11,672 bases of DNA from Lachnospiraceae bacterium (lineage in GTDB: Bacteria > Bacillota_A > Clostridia > Lachnospirales > Lachnospiraceae), in the NCBI GenBank assembly GCA_017540915.1, contig JAFYAD010000028.1:1-11672 (forward strand). Reading direction: 5' to 3'. Both the position numbers and the translations under genes were made by a program. Below are positions 1 through 7,184 of the stretch, piece by piece (within the stretch, counting starts at the first letter, position 1; every line of letters starts with the position of its first letter). The notes under the pieces were generated by a model, which did not search any database, was not told the DNA's origin, and saw only the letters and a program-made list of their open reading frames with translations.

Positions 1-1
1 C

Positions 2-529
2 AAAGAGAACGCAGGTATCTTCACACACAATAACGCATGGATCATCTGTGCAGAGGCTTATGCCGGCAGAGGTGACAAGGCGTTTGAATACTACTCAAAG
101 ATCGCTCCCGCATTCACCGAGGAGACATCCGACATTCATAAGACAGAGCCTTATGTTTACGGTCAGATGATCGGTGGCAAGGACGCAGGCAGCGACATCG
201 GCAAGCCGGGCAACCACTTCGGTCAGGGCAAGAACTCATGGCTCACCGGTACGGCTGCATGGAACATGGTAGCAATATCACAGTACATCTTAGGTATTCA
301 GGCAGACTTTGACGGTCTTAAGATCGATCCGTCAATACCTGCTGCATGGGATGGCATGAAGGCTACAAGACAGTTCAGAAATGCAACCTACAACATCAGC
401 ATTTCAAATCCTGATCACATCTGCAAGGGCATCAAGAGTGTCACAGTGGATGGAAATGCCGTTGACAGCAACATCCTGCCGGTATTTAACGACGGCGCTG
501 CACATGATGTTCAGATCGTGATGGGCTAA
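2..529 (+). CDS. GH94 cellobiose-type phosphorylase, C-terminal part (5' truncated by window edge)
   Basis: This is the last 175 residues of a glycoside hydrolase family 94 enzyme; the frame is open from base 2 to the TAA at 527-529. Family enzymes reversibly phosphorolyse beta-linked disaccharides in the cytoplasm; cellobiose plus phosphate gives glucose 1-phosphate and glucose. Family-typical segments visible are KENAGIFTHNNAW at the start, then GRGDKAFEYY, EPYVYGQM, GKNSWLTGTAAW, SQYILGIQADFDGLKIDP and a C-terminal LPVFNDG. These cover the end of the (alpha/alpha)6 barrel and the C-terminal beta-sandwich cap. An ATG at 167 lies inside the gene and is not its start. Cellobiose is the most likely substrate because EPYVYGQM with GKDA resembles cellobiose phosphorylases, but cellodextrin or another beta-glucobiose is possible. 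A strong terminator follows at once, so this closes its transcription unit. The catalytic Asp lies upstream of the window and cannot be checked. Confidence 0.9.
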   Translation, partial: KENAGIFTHNNAWIICAEAYAGRGDKAFEYYSKIAPAFTEETSDIHKTEPYVYGQMIGGKDAGSDIGKPGNHFGQGKNSWLTGTAAWNMVAISQYILGIQADFDGLKIDPSIPAAWDGMKATRQFRNATYNISISNPDHICKGIKSVTVDGNAVDSNILPVFNDGAAHDVQIVMG

Positions 530-546
530 GATAAAATATTATTATG

Positions 547-591
547 GCACTAACTGTATTTTAATGATAAAATGCAGTTAGTGCTTTTTTT
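547..591 (+). terminator. Rho-independent terminator after GH94 gene
   Basis: GCACTAACTG at 547-556 pairs with CAGTTAGTGC at 575-584. The stem is extended inward by ATTTT (558-562) against AAAAT (569-573), with one T/G opposition. Seven Ts follow at 585-591. It lies 18 bases after the phosphorylase stop and isolates that gene from the downstream genes. Confidence 0.93.
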
Positions 592-615
592 ATGAAGGAT
601 AAAGGAGGTAGATAT

Positions 616-1026
616 ATGTTTTTCAGGAGAAAAGTATCTTTTGCGGTATTGGCTGTTGTTGCCGTGATGTTTACATTGATTACAGCGGACTGTATTGAGG
701 CAAAGACGAAAATGTATATGATCGAAAAGCTGTCGGATGACAGCGTGGAGGTCTACAACTATAAATGGGACTGGGAGACCGGATACAAACCCAGGGGAAA
801 AGCAAAGAAACTGACGATAACCGATAAGACAAAGTTTTATATCCTGCCCGAGAACGCTGCCCTCGGAGTTGATTATGACTGCCGAAAGGTGCCCAAATAC
901 GTCATGCGTAAAGAGGTGGAGTCATACATTGATGAGGGATGGCACATGTTTGCCACAGTAAAGTTTAAGAAGACCGACGGCCAAAAAACAGTTGTCTCTG
1001 TCACAGAGGAACTGCAGGACTGGTGA
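616..1026 (+). CDS. small predicted secreted protein, unknown function (136 aa)
   Basis: I do not recognise a family. The start is set at ATG 616 because AAAGGAGG at 601-608 sits 7 bases upstream. The earlier in-frame ATG at 592 lies against the terminator T-run and has no ribosome binding site. The N-terminus MFFRRKV followed by a hydrophobic stretch (residues 8-24) is a signal peptide, probably cut after IEA at about residue 29. Cys26 follows Asp, so it does not form a good lipobox. The mature part of about 107 residues is basic and rich in Lys, Tyr and Trp, with beta-type alternation (KKLTITDKTKFYIL; HMFATVKFKK; KTVVSVTEEL), which suggests a small extracellular beta-fold. Two Cys remain, one in the signal peptide and one at position 89. 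It may share a transcript with the 329-aa secreted protein downstream. No promoter was found in the short gap after the terminator. Confidence 0.75.
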   Translation: MFFRRKVSFAVLAVVAVMFTLITADCIEAKTKMYMIEKLSDDSVEVYNYKWDWETGYKPRGKAKKLTITDKTKFYILPENAALGVDYDCRKVPKYVMRKEVESYIDEGWHMFATVKFKKTDGQKTVVSVTEELQDW

Positions 1027-1039
1027 TGATTTATTTGGC

Positions 1040-1150
1040 ATGTTTGTATTTAATGACAGAGGGCATAAAAGGTCAGTTATGGATATGATCAAATTAGCTT
1101 TTGTGTGGTTTGATTTTATCGGTAAGCATATTGTTCAGGAGGACGTATAA
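1040..1150 (+). CDS. possible 36-aa small ORF
   Basis: This ORF runs from ATG 1040 to TAA 1148-1150, and its stop overlaps the ATG of the next short ORF by one base (TAATG). The peptide has a charged start and a mostly hydrophobic middle (MIKLAFVWFDFIGKHIV), which could be an amphipathic or membrane-seeking helix. No convincing ribosome binding site precedes it. The same frame is open back to base 962 inside the previous gene, so this may be chance. It is listed because of the stop-start overlap and because it fills an otherwise empty gap. Confidence 0.2.
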   Translation: MFVFNDRGHKRSVMDMIKLAFVWFDFIGKHIVQEDV

Positions 1151-1200
1151 TGCAAAAGATTGGGATAGGATATGAAAAATATACAGAGAGGATAAGATAA
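1150..1200 (+). CDS. 16-codon leader ORF abutting the 329-aa gene
   Basis: The encoded peptide is MQKIGIGYEKYTERIR. A perfect AGGAGG at 1137-1142 lies 7 bases upstream of ATG 1150, which is a better site than the one in front of the following gene. The TAA stop (1198-1200) touches the ATG of the 329-aa gene at 1201 with no gap and in the same frame. Ribosomes finishing this ORF could re-initiate directly on the next one (translational coupling). Alternatively, ATG 1150 was once the start of an N-terminally longer protein that has gained a stop. There is no run of one amino acid as in attenuator leaders. Translation is inferred from the ribosome binding site only. Confidence 0.45.
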   Translation: MQKIGIGYEKYTERIR

Positions 1201-2190
1201 ATGAAGAGAAAAAAGCAGGTTATTTCCACAGATATAAAAAGATATTTCGGCATCTTCATGATGCTCGCTTTTGCTCTGATCATATACGTGGGTCCTGTAC
1301 AAGCTGCTACGGATGACCCGGTTGCGGATGACCCGGTTGCGAATGACCGGATCACGGATGACCCGGTCAATGATGATCCTGCCACAGATGTTATACCCTA
1401 TTCTGAGGAAGGCAGTGAAGTCTCGGACGAAAAGCCTAAGGAGCTTGTGGCGATTTCTTTTGATGAGGCTGTGTCATACAAAAAAGGAGTTTTTAAGATC
1501 AGGGTTCGCGACAGCGTGCCTAAAAGGACGGTAAAGATAAAGGTCATACCGAAGGCAAAGTTTTCGGTTGAAAAGCCTTCTGATACAAACGGTGGGCAGT
1601 ATCTTCTGAAGGTTGCCCCGAAGGACTTCAAAAAGCTCCGTTTCAAAGTGGATGACAGTTTTGACAGTGAAGATATGCAGGTCTTTTTGCGGGGCTCGGG
1701 GTCTAATACGGTAAAGCTTAAGCCTGTCGGCGAAAAGCTTAAGGGGTTAGGAAAATTCGATATTTCCAAAGATAAATTTCCGCATTTTTCCGTAGAGCTT
1801 TCACCGGAGGCAATGCCTTATATCTACGTTGATTTCGGTACCTATGGGAAAATGTCTGACGACGGCAAAACCGCAACATACACTCTGGATGGAAAGAAGA
1901 TAACCGTCAGGGTGAGCAAAGGCGGCGGTTTTAAGGATGGTAAGGTTGGAATACCGAAAAAGCTTGATAAAGTTGTGTTTGAACTGGGCGGTGATTTCGA
2001 TCCTGATACCATGCATGTTCTGGTGGGCGAGAAGAAAAACACAGGGCATGATCCTTTCCTGGTAGAGTTGTATGTCAGAAAGGGTTCAAACGAGGTTTCG
2101 CTTGGAAAGACTGATATCATGCCAAACGGTCATTTCCCGGAGACAGTATATTTTTATGTGGAAAAGGGCAGGGCAGTCATGACGGATTAA
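1201..2190 (+). CDS. predicted secreted protein with DDPV repeats and duplicated beta-rich domain, unknown function (329 aa)
   Basis: The family is not recognised. The N-terminus MKRKKQ..DIKR followed by a hydrophobic core (residues 16-31) and GPVQA reads as a signal peptide cleaved after about residue 35. Residues 37-61 are five acidic pentapeptide repeats (TDDPV, ADDPV, ANDRI, TDDPV, NDDPA), a likely flexible spacer. The rest (about 80-329) is Lys/Asp-rich and beta-type, with two related segments: KDFKKLRFKVDDSFDSEDMQ at 141-160 resembles KKLDKVVFELGGDFDPDTMH at 253-272. This suggests two copies of a domain of about 75 residues. There is no cell-wall sorting motif or C-terminal membrane segment, so it is probably released or held non-covalently. 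GAGAGG at 1186-1191 gives a modest ribosome binding site; coupling to the 16-codon ORF ending at 1200 may help translation. The preceding 136-aa gene is also secreted. Confidence 0.8.
   Translation: MKRKKQVISTDIKRYFGIFMMLAFALIIYVGPVQAATDDPVADDPVANDRITDDPVNDDPATDVIPYSEEGSEVSDEKPKELVAISFDEAVSYKKGVFKIRVRDSVPKRTVKIKVIPKAKFSVEKPSDTNGGQYLLKVAPKDFKKLRFKVDDSFDSEDMQVFLRGSGSNTVKLKPVGEKLKGLGKFDISKDKFPHFSVELSPEAMPYIYVDFGTYGKMSDDGKTATYTLDGKKITVRVSKGGGFKDGKVGIPKKLDKVVFELGGDFDPDTMHVLVGEKKNTGHDPFLVELYVRKGSNEVSLGKTDIMPNGHFPETVYFYVEKGRAVMTD
1309..1383 (+). repeat. five 15-bp in-frame tandem repeats encoding a (T/A)DDPV spacer
   Basis: The units are acggatgacccggtt, gcggatgacccggtt, gcgaatgaccggatc, acggatgacccggtc and the degenerate aatgatgatcctgcc. 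Each is five codons, so changes in copy number would keep the frame. They encode an acidic, Pro-containing linker just after the signal peptide of the 329-aa protein. Confidence 0.8.
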
Positions 2191-2232
2191 TGTATGGAGG
2201 AATCATCATGACGAAGTCATGCCAATACATTA
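2188..2232 (+). other. two-part hairpin at the end of the 329-aa gene
   Basis: TAATGTAT at 2188-2195 (which includes the TAA stop) pairs with ATACATTA at 2225-2232. Inside it, CATGAC (2207-2212) pairs with GTCATG (2216-2221) around a GAA loop. No T-run follows, so it is not a standard terminator. GGAGG at 2196-2200 lies in the internal loop, and the ATG of a 16-codon ORF lies in the inner stem. The structure could therefore modulate translation of that ORF or protect the 3' end of the upstream message. Confidence 0.5.
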
Positions 2233-2258
2233 ATGAAAAAGGTAGTAAGATTGTGTAA
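2208..2258 (+). CDS. possible 16-codon small ORF
   Basis: The encoded peptide is MTKSCQYINEKGSKIV, ending in TAA at 2256-2258. TGGAGG at 2195-2200 sits 7 bases before ATG 2208, which is ideal spacing. The ORF lies between the 329-aa gene and the giant gene and starts inside a hairpin. It has the same length as the short ORF at 1150-1200 but no sequence likeness. Whether it is translated cannot be told from the sequence. Confidence 0.33.
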   Translation: MTKSCQYINEKGSKIV

Positions 2259-2305
2259 AGTATAAACGCAGGATGATTTCACAGTTAAACAAGGAGGAGT
2301 ATGCT

Positions 2306-4162
2306 ATGCCAAGACCGAAGATGATCGTTGAGATCACGGAAGCTGATTTTGTATGGTTGGGAGCGCAGAGCGGTATCAGTGAGAAGGATATGAAGTCAAG
2401 GTTTGCGGATTGCAAGGATGATAAGGAGCGATTTGCTTACTTTTGCAACCTGATGGACAGAGATCCCAGAAACTGGGAGTATGTCATGGAGGCGAACGCC
2501 GATAAGCTCAGAGAAAAGCTGGACGGAATGCTGCCTGTGGAGATCCGGAATTCAGGTGATATAGATGATGTTGAGAACTATCTGAAAAAATCCGGAAACA
2601 CACTGGCTACGCAGGCAAAGTGTATGCTCATAAAGCGGCTTGATGCCCTGTACAAGGCGGCTGATATCAATGAAGAGGCACAAAAACGGGCTGAGGGAAA
2701 GCCTGTATTCTCCAACAGATTCAGGGTGACCCAGAACGGAAAGGACATAAAAGACGGTGATAAGATAGATCCCGAGGCATCAATACAGCTTGTTGACGCC
2801 AGAAAAAAGGAGCGTCAGAACGCTCGTAACGGGTGTTTCTCCGTGTCGATGGAGATGATGCTGTCAGGTGCGGGAGTTCAGAATGTATATCAGACCGATA
2901 TCAGAAATTACAGACCACACTTCAGCAAAAAAAAGCTGCAGAGCAGTATTTTCACCAACAAGAAAAGCACCATTGATCAGGCATATAATAATTTCAGTCT
3001 GGGCGGTGAGGTGCCGGAAATGGCAGATTCGCTGTTGGCCTTTGCTCCGGACTCAATGATGAGAGTGTGCACCATAGAGGCCTTTGTTCCGGGTGAGAAA
3101 AAGTTTGCCGGTGTCCCGATGAAAGCCTATATCAGAGGTGCAGTCATGACGGCGGAGCAGCAGATAAGGTATGCGCTCGCAGTGGATAAAGCACCAATAG
3201 CACTTAATATCGGTGGTCATTATGTCACTATCACCGGGATCAGACCGACACCCGAGGGTCCGGTTATCTCTTACGACGATCCGGCATCTGACACGAACGA
3301 GAGTAAGCTTTCGGACATAATAGGAAATCTTGTTTCAAATGGCAACTATATTAATCTGGTGTGGCTTTCTGATATCAATCTGGCAAAGGACGGAAAGACT
3401 ATTCACGGTGTGCCTTCGGAATATGTCAGCATGAATGAGGACGGTTCACTGACACTGCCGCCGGAGGCCATAAGGGAGTCGGTTGACCGTTATAAGGGAG
3501 CACAGGAAAATGACTGTGTGAGAGTCGGACGGTACGCAGGAGCCGAGGACTCTATAGAGATGCAGGAAAAACGAAGGCTTCCCAATAAAAATGGTGTAAT
3601 AACAGCCGAGACGGTCATACTGCCGAAGAAGCTGAATGCCCAAAACCTGCGCAGGAAGGCTGAGGACAGGAGCATCGAAAAAGAGAAGCTTCTGATCGAG
3701 AACGGGAAAATGCTTTACGGTGTGGATTATGTTTCAAAGCCGAGACGCTCCGTGGACGACACAGACAGGGATATCAAAAGACCGAGGTTAGAAAATGCGG
3801 ACGTGATAAAGAAGCCGGCTGATGATTTTGAAGCCGGAGGGCTGAGCAGCGAGCCGGTGCAGCACAGGATGATAATGTCCGAAGTGCGGCTTGCAAGGCA
3901 TTTCAAAAAGCAGATGGAGTCTGAGATCAAGCGCGCCGAGAGAAGAGAGCGAAGCTTAGGCCGCCTGAAGGAGTTCAGGCTCGGCATGGGAAAGGATGCC
4001 ATGGGATACGGGTCAGATACGGCTTTCGACGGAAAGCGGTTTATCTGGAACGAGGAGGGCGCCTCAGCTGCTTTTCAGCTTAAGTTTGTGATGGAATCGG
4101 CAGAGCCTTTATACAAGGCTATGGGCAAGGAAAAGGAGTTTGAAGAATTCAAAAAGGAATAG
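2306..4162 (+). CDS. N-terminal part of a giant protein with papain-like cysteine peptidase domain; ends at in-frame TAG (618 aa)
   Basis: ATG 2306 is chosen over ATG 2273 because AAGGAGG at 2291-2297 lies 8 bases upstream of it. There is no signal peptide, so the product is cytoplasmic or exported by a non-Sec route. Residues about 170-330 show a papain-like pattern. Gln171 is six residues before Cys177 (QNARNGCFSVSMEMML), the spacing of papain's oxyanion Gln and nucleophile. His305 lies in ALNIGGHYVTITGI, and Asp324/Asp325 in ISYDDP. This resembles C39-like and other papain-fold peptidases that have Cys, then GHxVxI, then a DP motif. The flanking N-terminal (1-165) and C-terminal (345-618) regions are charged, mainly helical and unrecognised. 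The TAG at 4160-4162 does not look like a natural end: the same frame runs on uninterrupted through coding-like sequence to 7162, giving a 1,618-codon frame. The product may thus be a truncated fragment, a separate protein or the usual form of a readthrough protein. The substrate is unknown. Confidence 0.8.
   Translation: MPRPKMIVEITEADFVWLGAQSGISEKDMKSRFADCKDDKERFAYFCNLMDRDPRNWEYVMEANADKLREKLDGMLPVEIRNSGDIDDVENYLKKSGNTLATQAKCMLIKRLDALYKAADINEEAQKRAEGKPVFSNRFRVTQNGKDIKDGDKIDPEASIQLVDARKKERQNARNGCFSVSMEMMLSGAGVQNVYQTDIRNYRPHFSKKKLQSSIFTNKKSTIDQAYNNFSLGGEVPEMADSLLAFAPDSMMRVCTIEAFVPGEKKFAGVPMKAYIRGAVMTAEQQIRYALAVDKAPIALNIGGHYVTITGIRPTPEGPVISYDDPASDTNESKLSDIIGNLVSNGNYINLVWLSDINLAKDGKTIHGVPSEYVSMNEDGSLTLPPEAIRESVDRYKGAQENDCVRVGRYAGAEDSIEMQEKRRLPNKNGVITAETVILPKKLNAQNLRRKAEDRSIEKEKLLIENGKMLYGVDYVSKPRRSVDDTDRDIKRPRLENADVIKKPADDFEAGGLSSEPVQHRMIMSEVRLARHFKKQMESEIKRAERRERSLGRLKEFRLGMGKDAMGYGSDTAFDGKRFIWNEEGASAAFQLKFVMESAEPLYKAMGKEKEFEEFKKE
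4160..4162 (+). other. in-frame TAG splitting a 1,618-codon reading frame
   Basis: The codons read FEEFKKE-TAG-EKIKQKLG. Upstream (from 2306) and downstream (to 7162) share one frame, and the 50 codons between the TAG and the next ATG (4313) read as ordinary protein. No ATG, GTG or TTG lies in frame between them. One base change would turn TAG into CAG, GAG or AAG, each fitting the Lys/Glu-rich context. All other protein-length genes here end in TAA or TGA; TAG appears only here. Explanations are a recent nonsense mutation, a sequencing error, amber suppression or readthrough. Confidence 0.85.
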
Positions 4163-4312
4163 GAAAAGATCAAACAGAAGCTGGGTCCAATCTCGGATGA
4201 AGACGGAAAGCATATCGCGGGCTACAGGGACGGTGGAGTTATTATTCCCGGAGTCGGTAAAATAGATACCTGGTTCAAGGATGAGGAAGCAATAGGGGAG
4301 GCTGTTGTCCTT

Positions 4313-7162
4313 ATGGGACGTATAGAGTCCCTTGACATCCGTAAAACCTTTGGCAACGCGCCATTTAATGCTACAGGAGGCGATTATTCAAAATATGATC
4401 CGTCGATCTTGTCACTCTGCGCAGATAACCTGACTAATTTTGCAAAGGTCGATCAGGGAAATTATCTGCGTCTCTGTGGTGAGGATCCGGCCGCATATAC
4501 CAACATGAAAAGGATGGTGACGCTTCCGACGGATGATAAGGCTCTGCTCACAAAAACAAAGAGCACTCTGAGCAAGGAGAATGACAATGTGGCTGAGAGC
4601 TTTATCACTATGGGCATAGCCATGAGAAACCGTTTGAAGCTGGAGTGCAGACTGCAGAGATGTCATAATTCCTCCAAAGAGGCAGTGTCGGCATTATGGA
4701 GAAAGAGCTCAGGGCGCACATATATAGAAGCAGGCGACTATGCGGGAATGTACGGGCAGCACGAGCTCATGTTTTCGCAAAACAGGGAGAACCTGGTGTC
4801 TGCCGATGGCAAATATGCAAACGATAAGGCGAAAAGCTTCATGGAAAAGGTCTCTGAACCGGCATGGATGTCCGATTATGAGGAGGGAGCAAACCAGACG
4901 ATAAAAAACAGCTGGAGAGGAAAGTACGACCGGGCGATCCTGGGTGTCGTAAATGTCGTCGCAAAGGAGTTTAAGAGGCTTGAGGCGAAGGGAGATAAAC
5001 AGGCAGCCGAGGTTAACGCCAAGACTGTTTTACAGGATATCATGCGCTATGCCTCTCAGGACGAAAAGAAGTTTGGTGACAGATGTGTCAGATCCTTTGA
5101 GTATTTCATCAGGTGCTACAATGCTTACAAGGATCATCCGGGTTTTGATTTTGTAAGGCAGAACGAGACCCTGATGAACGAGATATCCTACCAGTATTTC
5201 CGTATGAGCTTTGCGGAAAAGGCAGGCGTTATAGAAGAGGAGTTCCAAAAGAGAGAGGCGGAGGCAAAAGCAAGAGAGGAGGAAAAACGCAGGAGGGAAG
5301 CCGAGCAGAGGCGCAAACAGAACGAAAAGCTGGCTGAAAAAAAGCTTGAGGATTTCAAGGATGAACTCAGAAAATCGGATGAAAGTGCCCTGAAATTCGT
5401 ATTGGGACTTGATGAAAGGGATAAGTCCGGCAGCCTGAACGAGGTTGAGAAGCTTGCAAAGGAAAAGCTCTACGATTACCTGAAGGGATCCGGAGGAGCA
5501 TTCTATGCAGGCAGGCTGTTAAGGCAGGCAATAAAGCCCAAATATGAGGCATACCGTAAGCTGGGGGATAACGTCCAGAGGTTCAGAAATATATATCAGA
5601 ACGGACAGGCTGACACTATGGGACTGCCAGATATAGGATATGTGAGCAATAATCCGAAGCTTTTGAACTTCGTCGCAAAAGAGATCGCGAAGATAGAATT
5701 TAATAAAGAGATAAACACTGCTACGGATGCGGACAAGCTGTATGATATCCTGCAAACAGACAGGAAAAAAGAGCAGGAGGTGATGAGGAAGCTTGCCGAA
5801 GAAGAAGGTGCTGAGGGACTTCTTAACTGGGGACTTGAGATCATGAATGAAGTCCCTGACGGGAATGGCATACGGATTTATGAAGATAATGGTAAAATAA
5901 AGGCAGATATCCCACAGGAGATTGCAGAACGCGAAAGATTTGCGGCTGTTGATCTGGTTGAAAGACAGCAACAGGAGAGAGATAACAGGGGGTACATGAC
6001 AGAACGCATCTGCGGGCAGGATGGCAGCATAGAGGAGAAGGCAGCAGAGCTTGCAGGGCTTATTGTCCTGACATCAAGACGTGATGAGCTGAAGCCTGAC
6101 ATTATATCCAACAAAGAGATGCTCGAGACACGAAATGCAGATGTCGAAAGAGAGATCGGGGAGATGAAGGGCAACCCGCATCTGTATGTTTTCACAAAAC
6201 GCCTTGTTGATAAGCTGAATAAGGATGAGATAGCGAGAGCGCAGTACAGCAGTGATAACGGAGCTAACATTGTGATCGACTGGAATCAGTTCGCCGCTTC
6301 CATGAAGGCAAGAACCGATGAGATCATAAATGACCGGTCTCCTCTTGTGACCGCTCCCGAGAACAATGTAAAGGAAAAGTATACAATAGACGAGCTGCGC
6401 AGCATGTGTGAAAGCACCATCTCAAAGACCAGAGATAAAAAGCATCTCAAATATCAGGAGGATATAAAACAGGCAGCGGACATTGTGACGCTGAATTATC
6501 TGATAAGCCCGGGAGCAAAACGAATGTTTTTCGGAAAGGGTACAGACTGGAAAAATCAGGAGGAAAAGGATAAACGAACCGCTTTAAAAGCCGATGATGA
6601 CGGAAAATATACCCTTGCGGATTTCAACAATGCGGCCAAACGCTTGAGAGACGAGCTTTTGACCGATGAGAACTTCCTGCGTGCGCTGAACGATGGCGGA
6701 AGCCTGAAAAAACTGTATGATGTCTATTGTAAGGATGTTCGCTTGATGGTAAACACCAACACAGGCAAGGAACGCAGAAAGGAGCTGAACGGGGAGGGTG
6801 ATTACATCATCTCCAAGAGTGATTACGACTATCTGGTGAAAACGCAGAGCGAGCTTGCCACCCTGTACAAGAGCAATGGAAAGTACAGGTCAGGCTTCAT
6901 GAAGGATCTGGCAGCATCAATGAAGGATGTGACTGATACAGCTGTTAAGACAGAGGGAGAAGACAGCTACAGGGTACCAAAGGAAAAGCTCAACCTTATG
7001 CGTAAAAATGCACAGATCTATCATTCGAAAAGACAGGGGCTCATATTCGATCCCGTTACCAACCGCGGAAAAGCCAGACTGGAAGTGGTGGAGAACCTTA
7101 TCCGTAAAACCGATAAGATGATAAAACCGGTGCGCAGGCAGGCGGACGGACCCAAGATGTGA
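4313..7162 (+). CDS. C-terminal part of the giant protein: long charged helical region with coiled coil (949 aa; frame open from 4163)
   Basis: No domain family is recognised. It is in the same frame as the peptidase-domain gene and is most likely its continuation after the TAG. If translated separately, ATG 4313 is the first possible start. GGGGAGG at 4295-4301 precedes it but is 11 bases away, longer than in the neighbouring genes, so re-initiation is possible but weak. The protein is hydrophilic, very rich in Lys, Glu, Asp and Arg, and has no signal peptide or membrane segment. Residues about 308-355 of this piece (977-1024 of the joined frame) form an Arg/Glu heptad-like coiled coil (EEEFQKREAEAKAREEEKRR and following). 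The rest looks helical, with a stretch near the end resembling another charged helical bundle, and ends in a basic tail (KPVRRQADGPKM). If the TAG is a disabling mutation this is a pseudogene remnant, although its otherwise intact frame argues for recent loss or readthrough. Confidence 0.7.
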   Translation: MGRIESLDIRKTFGNAPFNATGGDYSKYDPSILSLCADNLTNFAKVDQGNYLRLCGEDPAAYTNMKRMVTLPTDDKALLTKTKSTLSKENDNVAESFITMGIAMRNRLKLECRLQRCHNSSKEAVSALWRKSSGRTYIEAGDYAGMYGQHELMFSQNRENLVSADGKYANDKAKSFMEKVSEPAWMSDYEEGANQTIKNSWRGKYDRAILGVVNVVAKEFKRLEAKGDKQAAEVNAKTVLQDIMRYASQDEKKFGDRCVRSFEYFIRCYNAYKDHPGFDFVRQNETLMNEISYQYFRMSFAEKAGVIEEEFQKREAEAKAREEEKRRREAEQRRKQNEKLAEKKLEDFKDELRKSDESALKFVLGLDERDKSGSLNEVEKLAKEKLYDYLKGSGGAFYAGRLLRQAIKPKYEAYRKLGDNVQRFRNIYQNGQADTMGLPDIGYVSNNPKLLNFVAKEIAKIEFNKEINTATDADKLYDILQTDRKKEQEVMRKLAEEEGAEGLLNWGLEIMNEVPDGNGIRIYEDNGKIKADIPQEIAERERFAAVDLVERQQQERDNRGYMTERICGQDGSIEEKAAELAGLIVLTSRRDELKPDIISNKEMLETRNADVEREIGEMKGNPHLYVFTKRLVDKLNKDEIARAQYSSDNGANIVIDWNQFAASMKARTDEIINDRSPLVTAPENNVKEKYTIDELRSMCESTISKTRDKKHLKYQEDIKQAADIVTLNYLISPGAKRMFFGKGTDWKNQEEKDKRTALKADDDGKYTLADFNNAAKRLRDELLTDENFLRALNDGGSLKKLYDVYCKDVRLMVNTNTGKERRKELNGEGDYIISKSDYDYLVKTQSELATLYKSNGKYRSGFMKDLAASMKDVTDTAVKTEGEDSYRVPKEKLNLMRKNAQIYHSKRQGLIFDPVTNRGKARLEVVENLIRKTDKMIKPVRRQADGPKM

Positions 7163-7184
7163 TGCTTGTCTTTTTTAAAATACA

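Noticed and set aside
592..615. Earlier in-frame ATG (592) for the 136-aa gene
   Set aside because: It overlaps the end of the terminator T-run and has no ribosome binding site, whereas ATG 616 has AAAGGAGG at good spacing.
4313..4315. Ordinary start codon of an independent second gene
   Set aside because: Its only upstream GGAGG is 11 bases away and lies in coding-like sequence that continues the previous frame; kept as a possible re-initiation site but not as the preferred explanation.
5519..5971. 150-codon ORF on the minus strand
   Set aside because: It lies wholly inside the giant gene's frame and reads as low-complexity hydrophobic shadow sequence.
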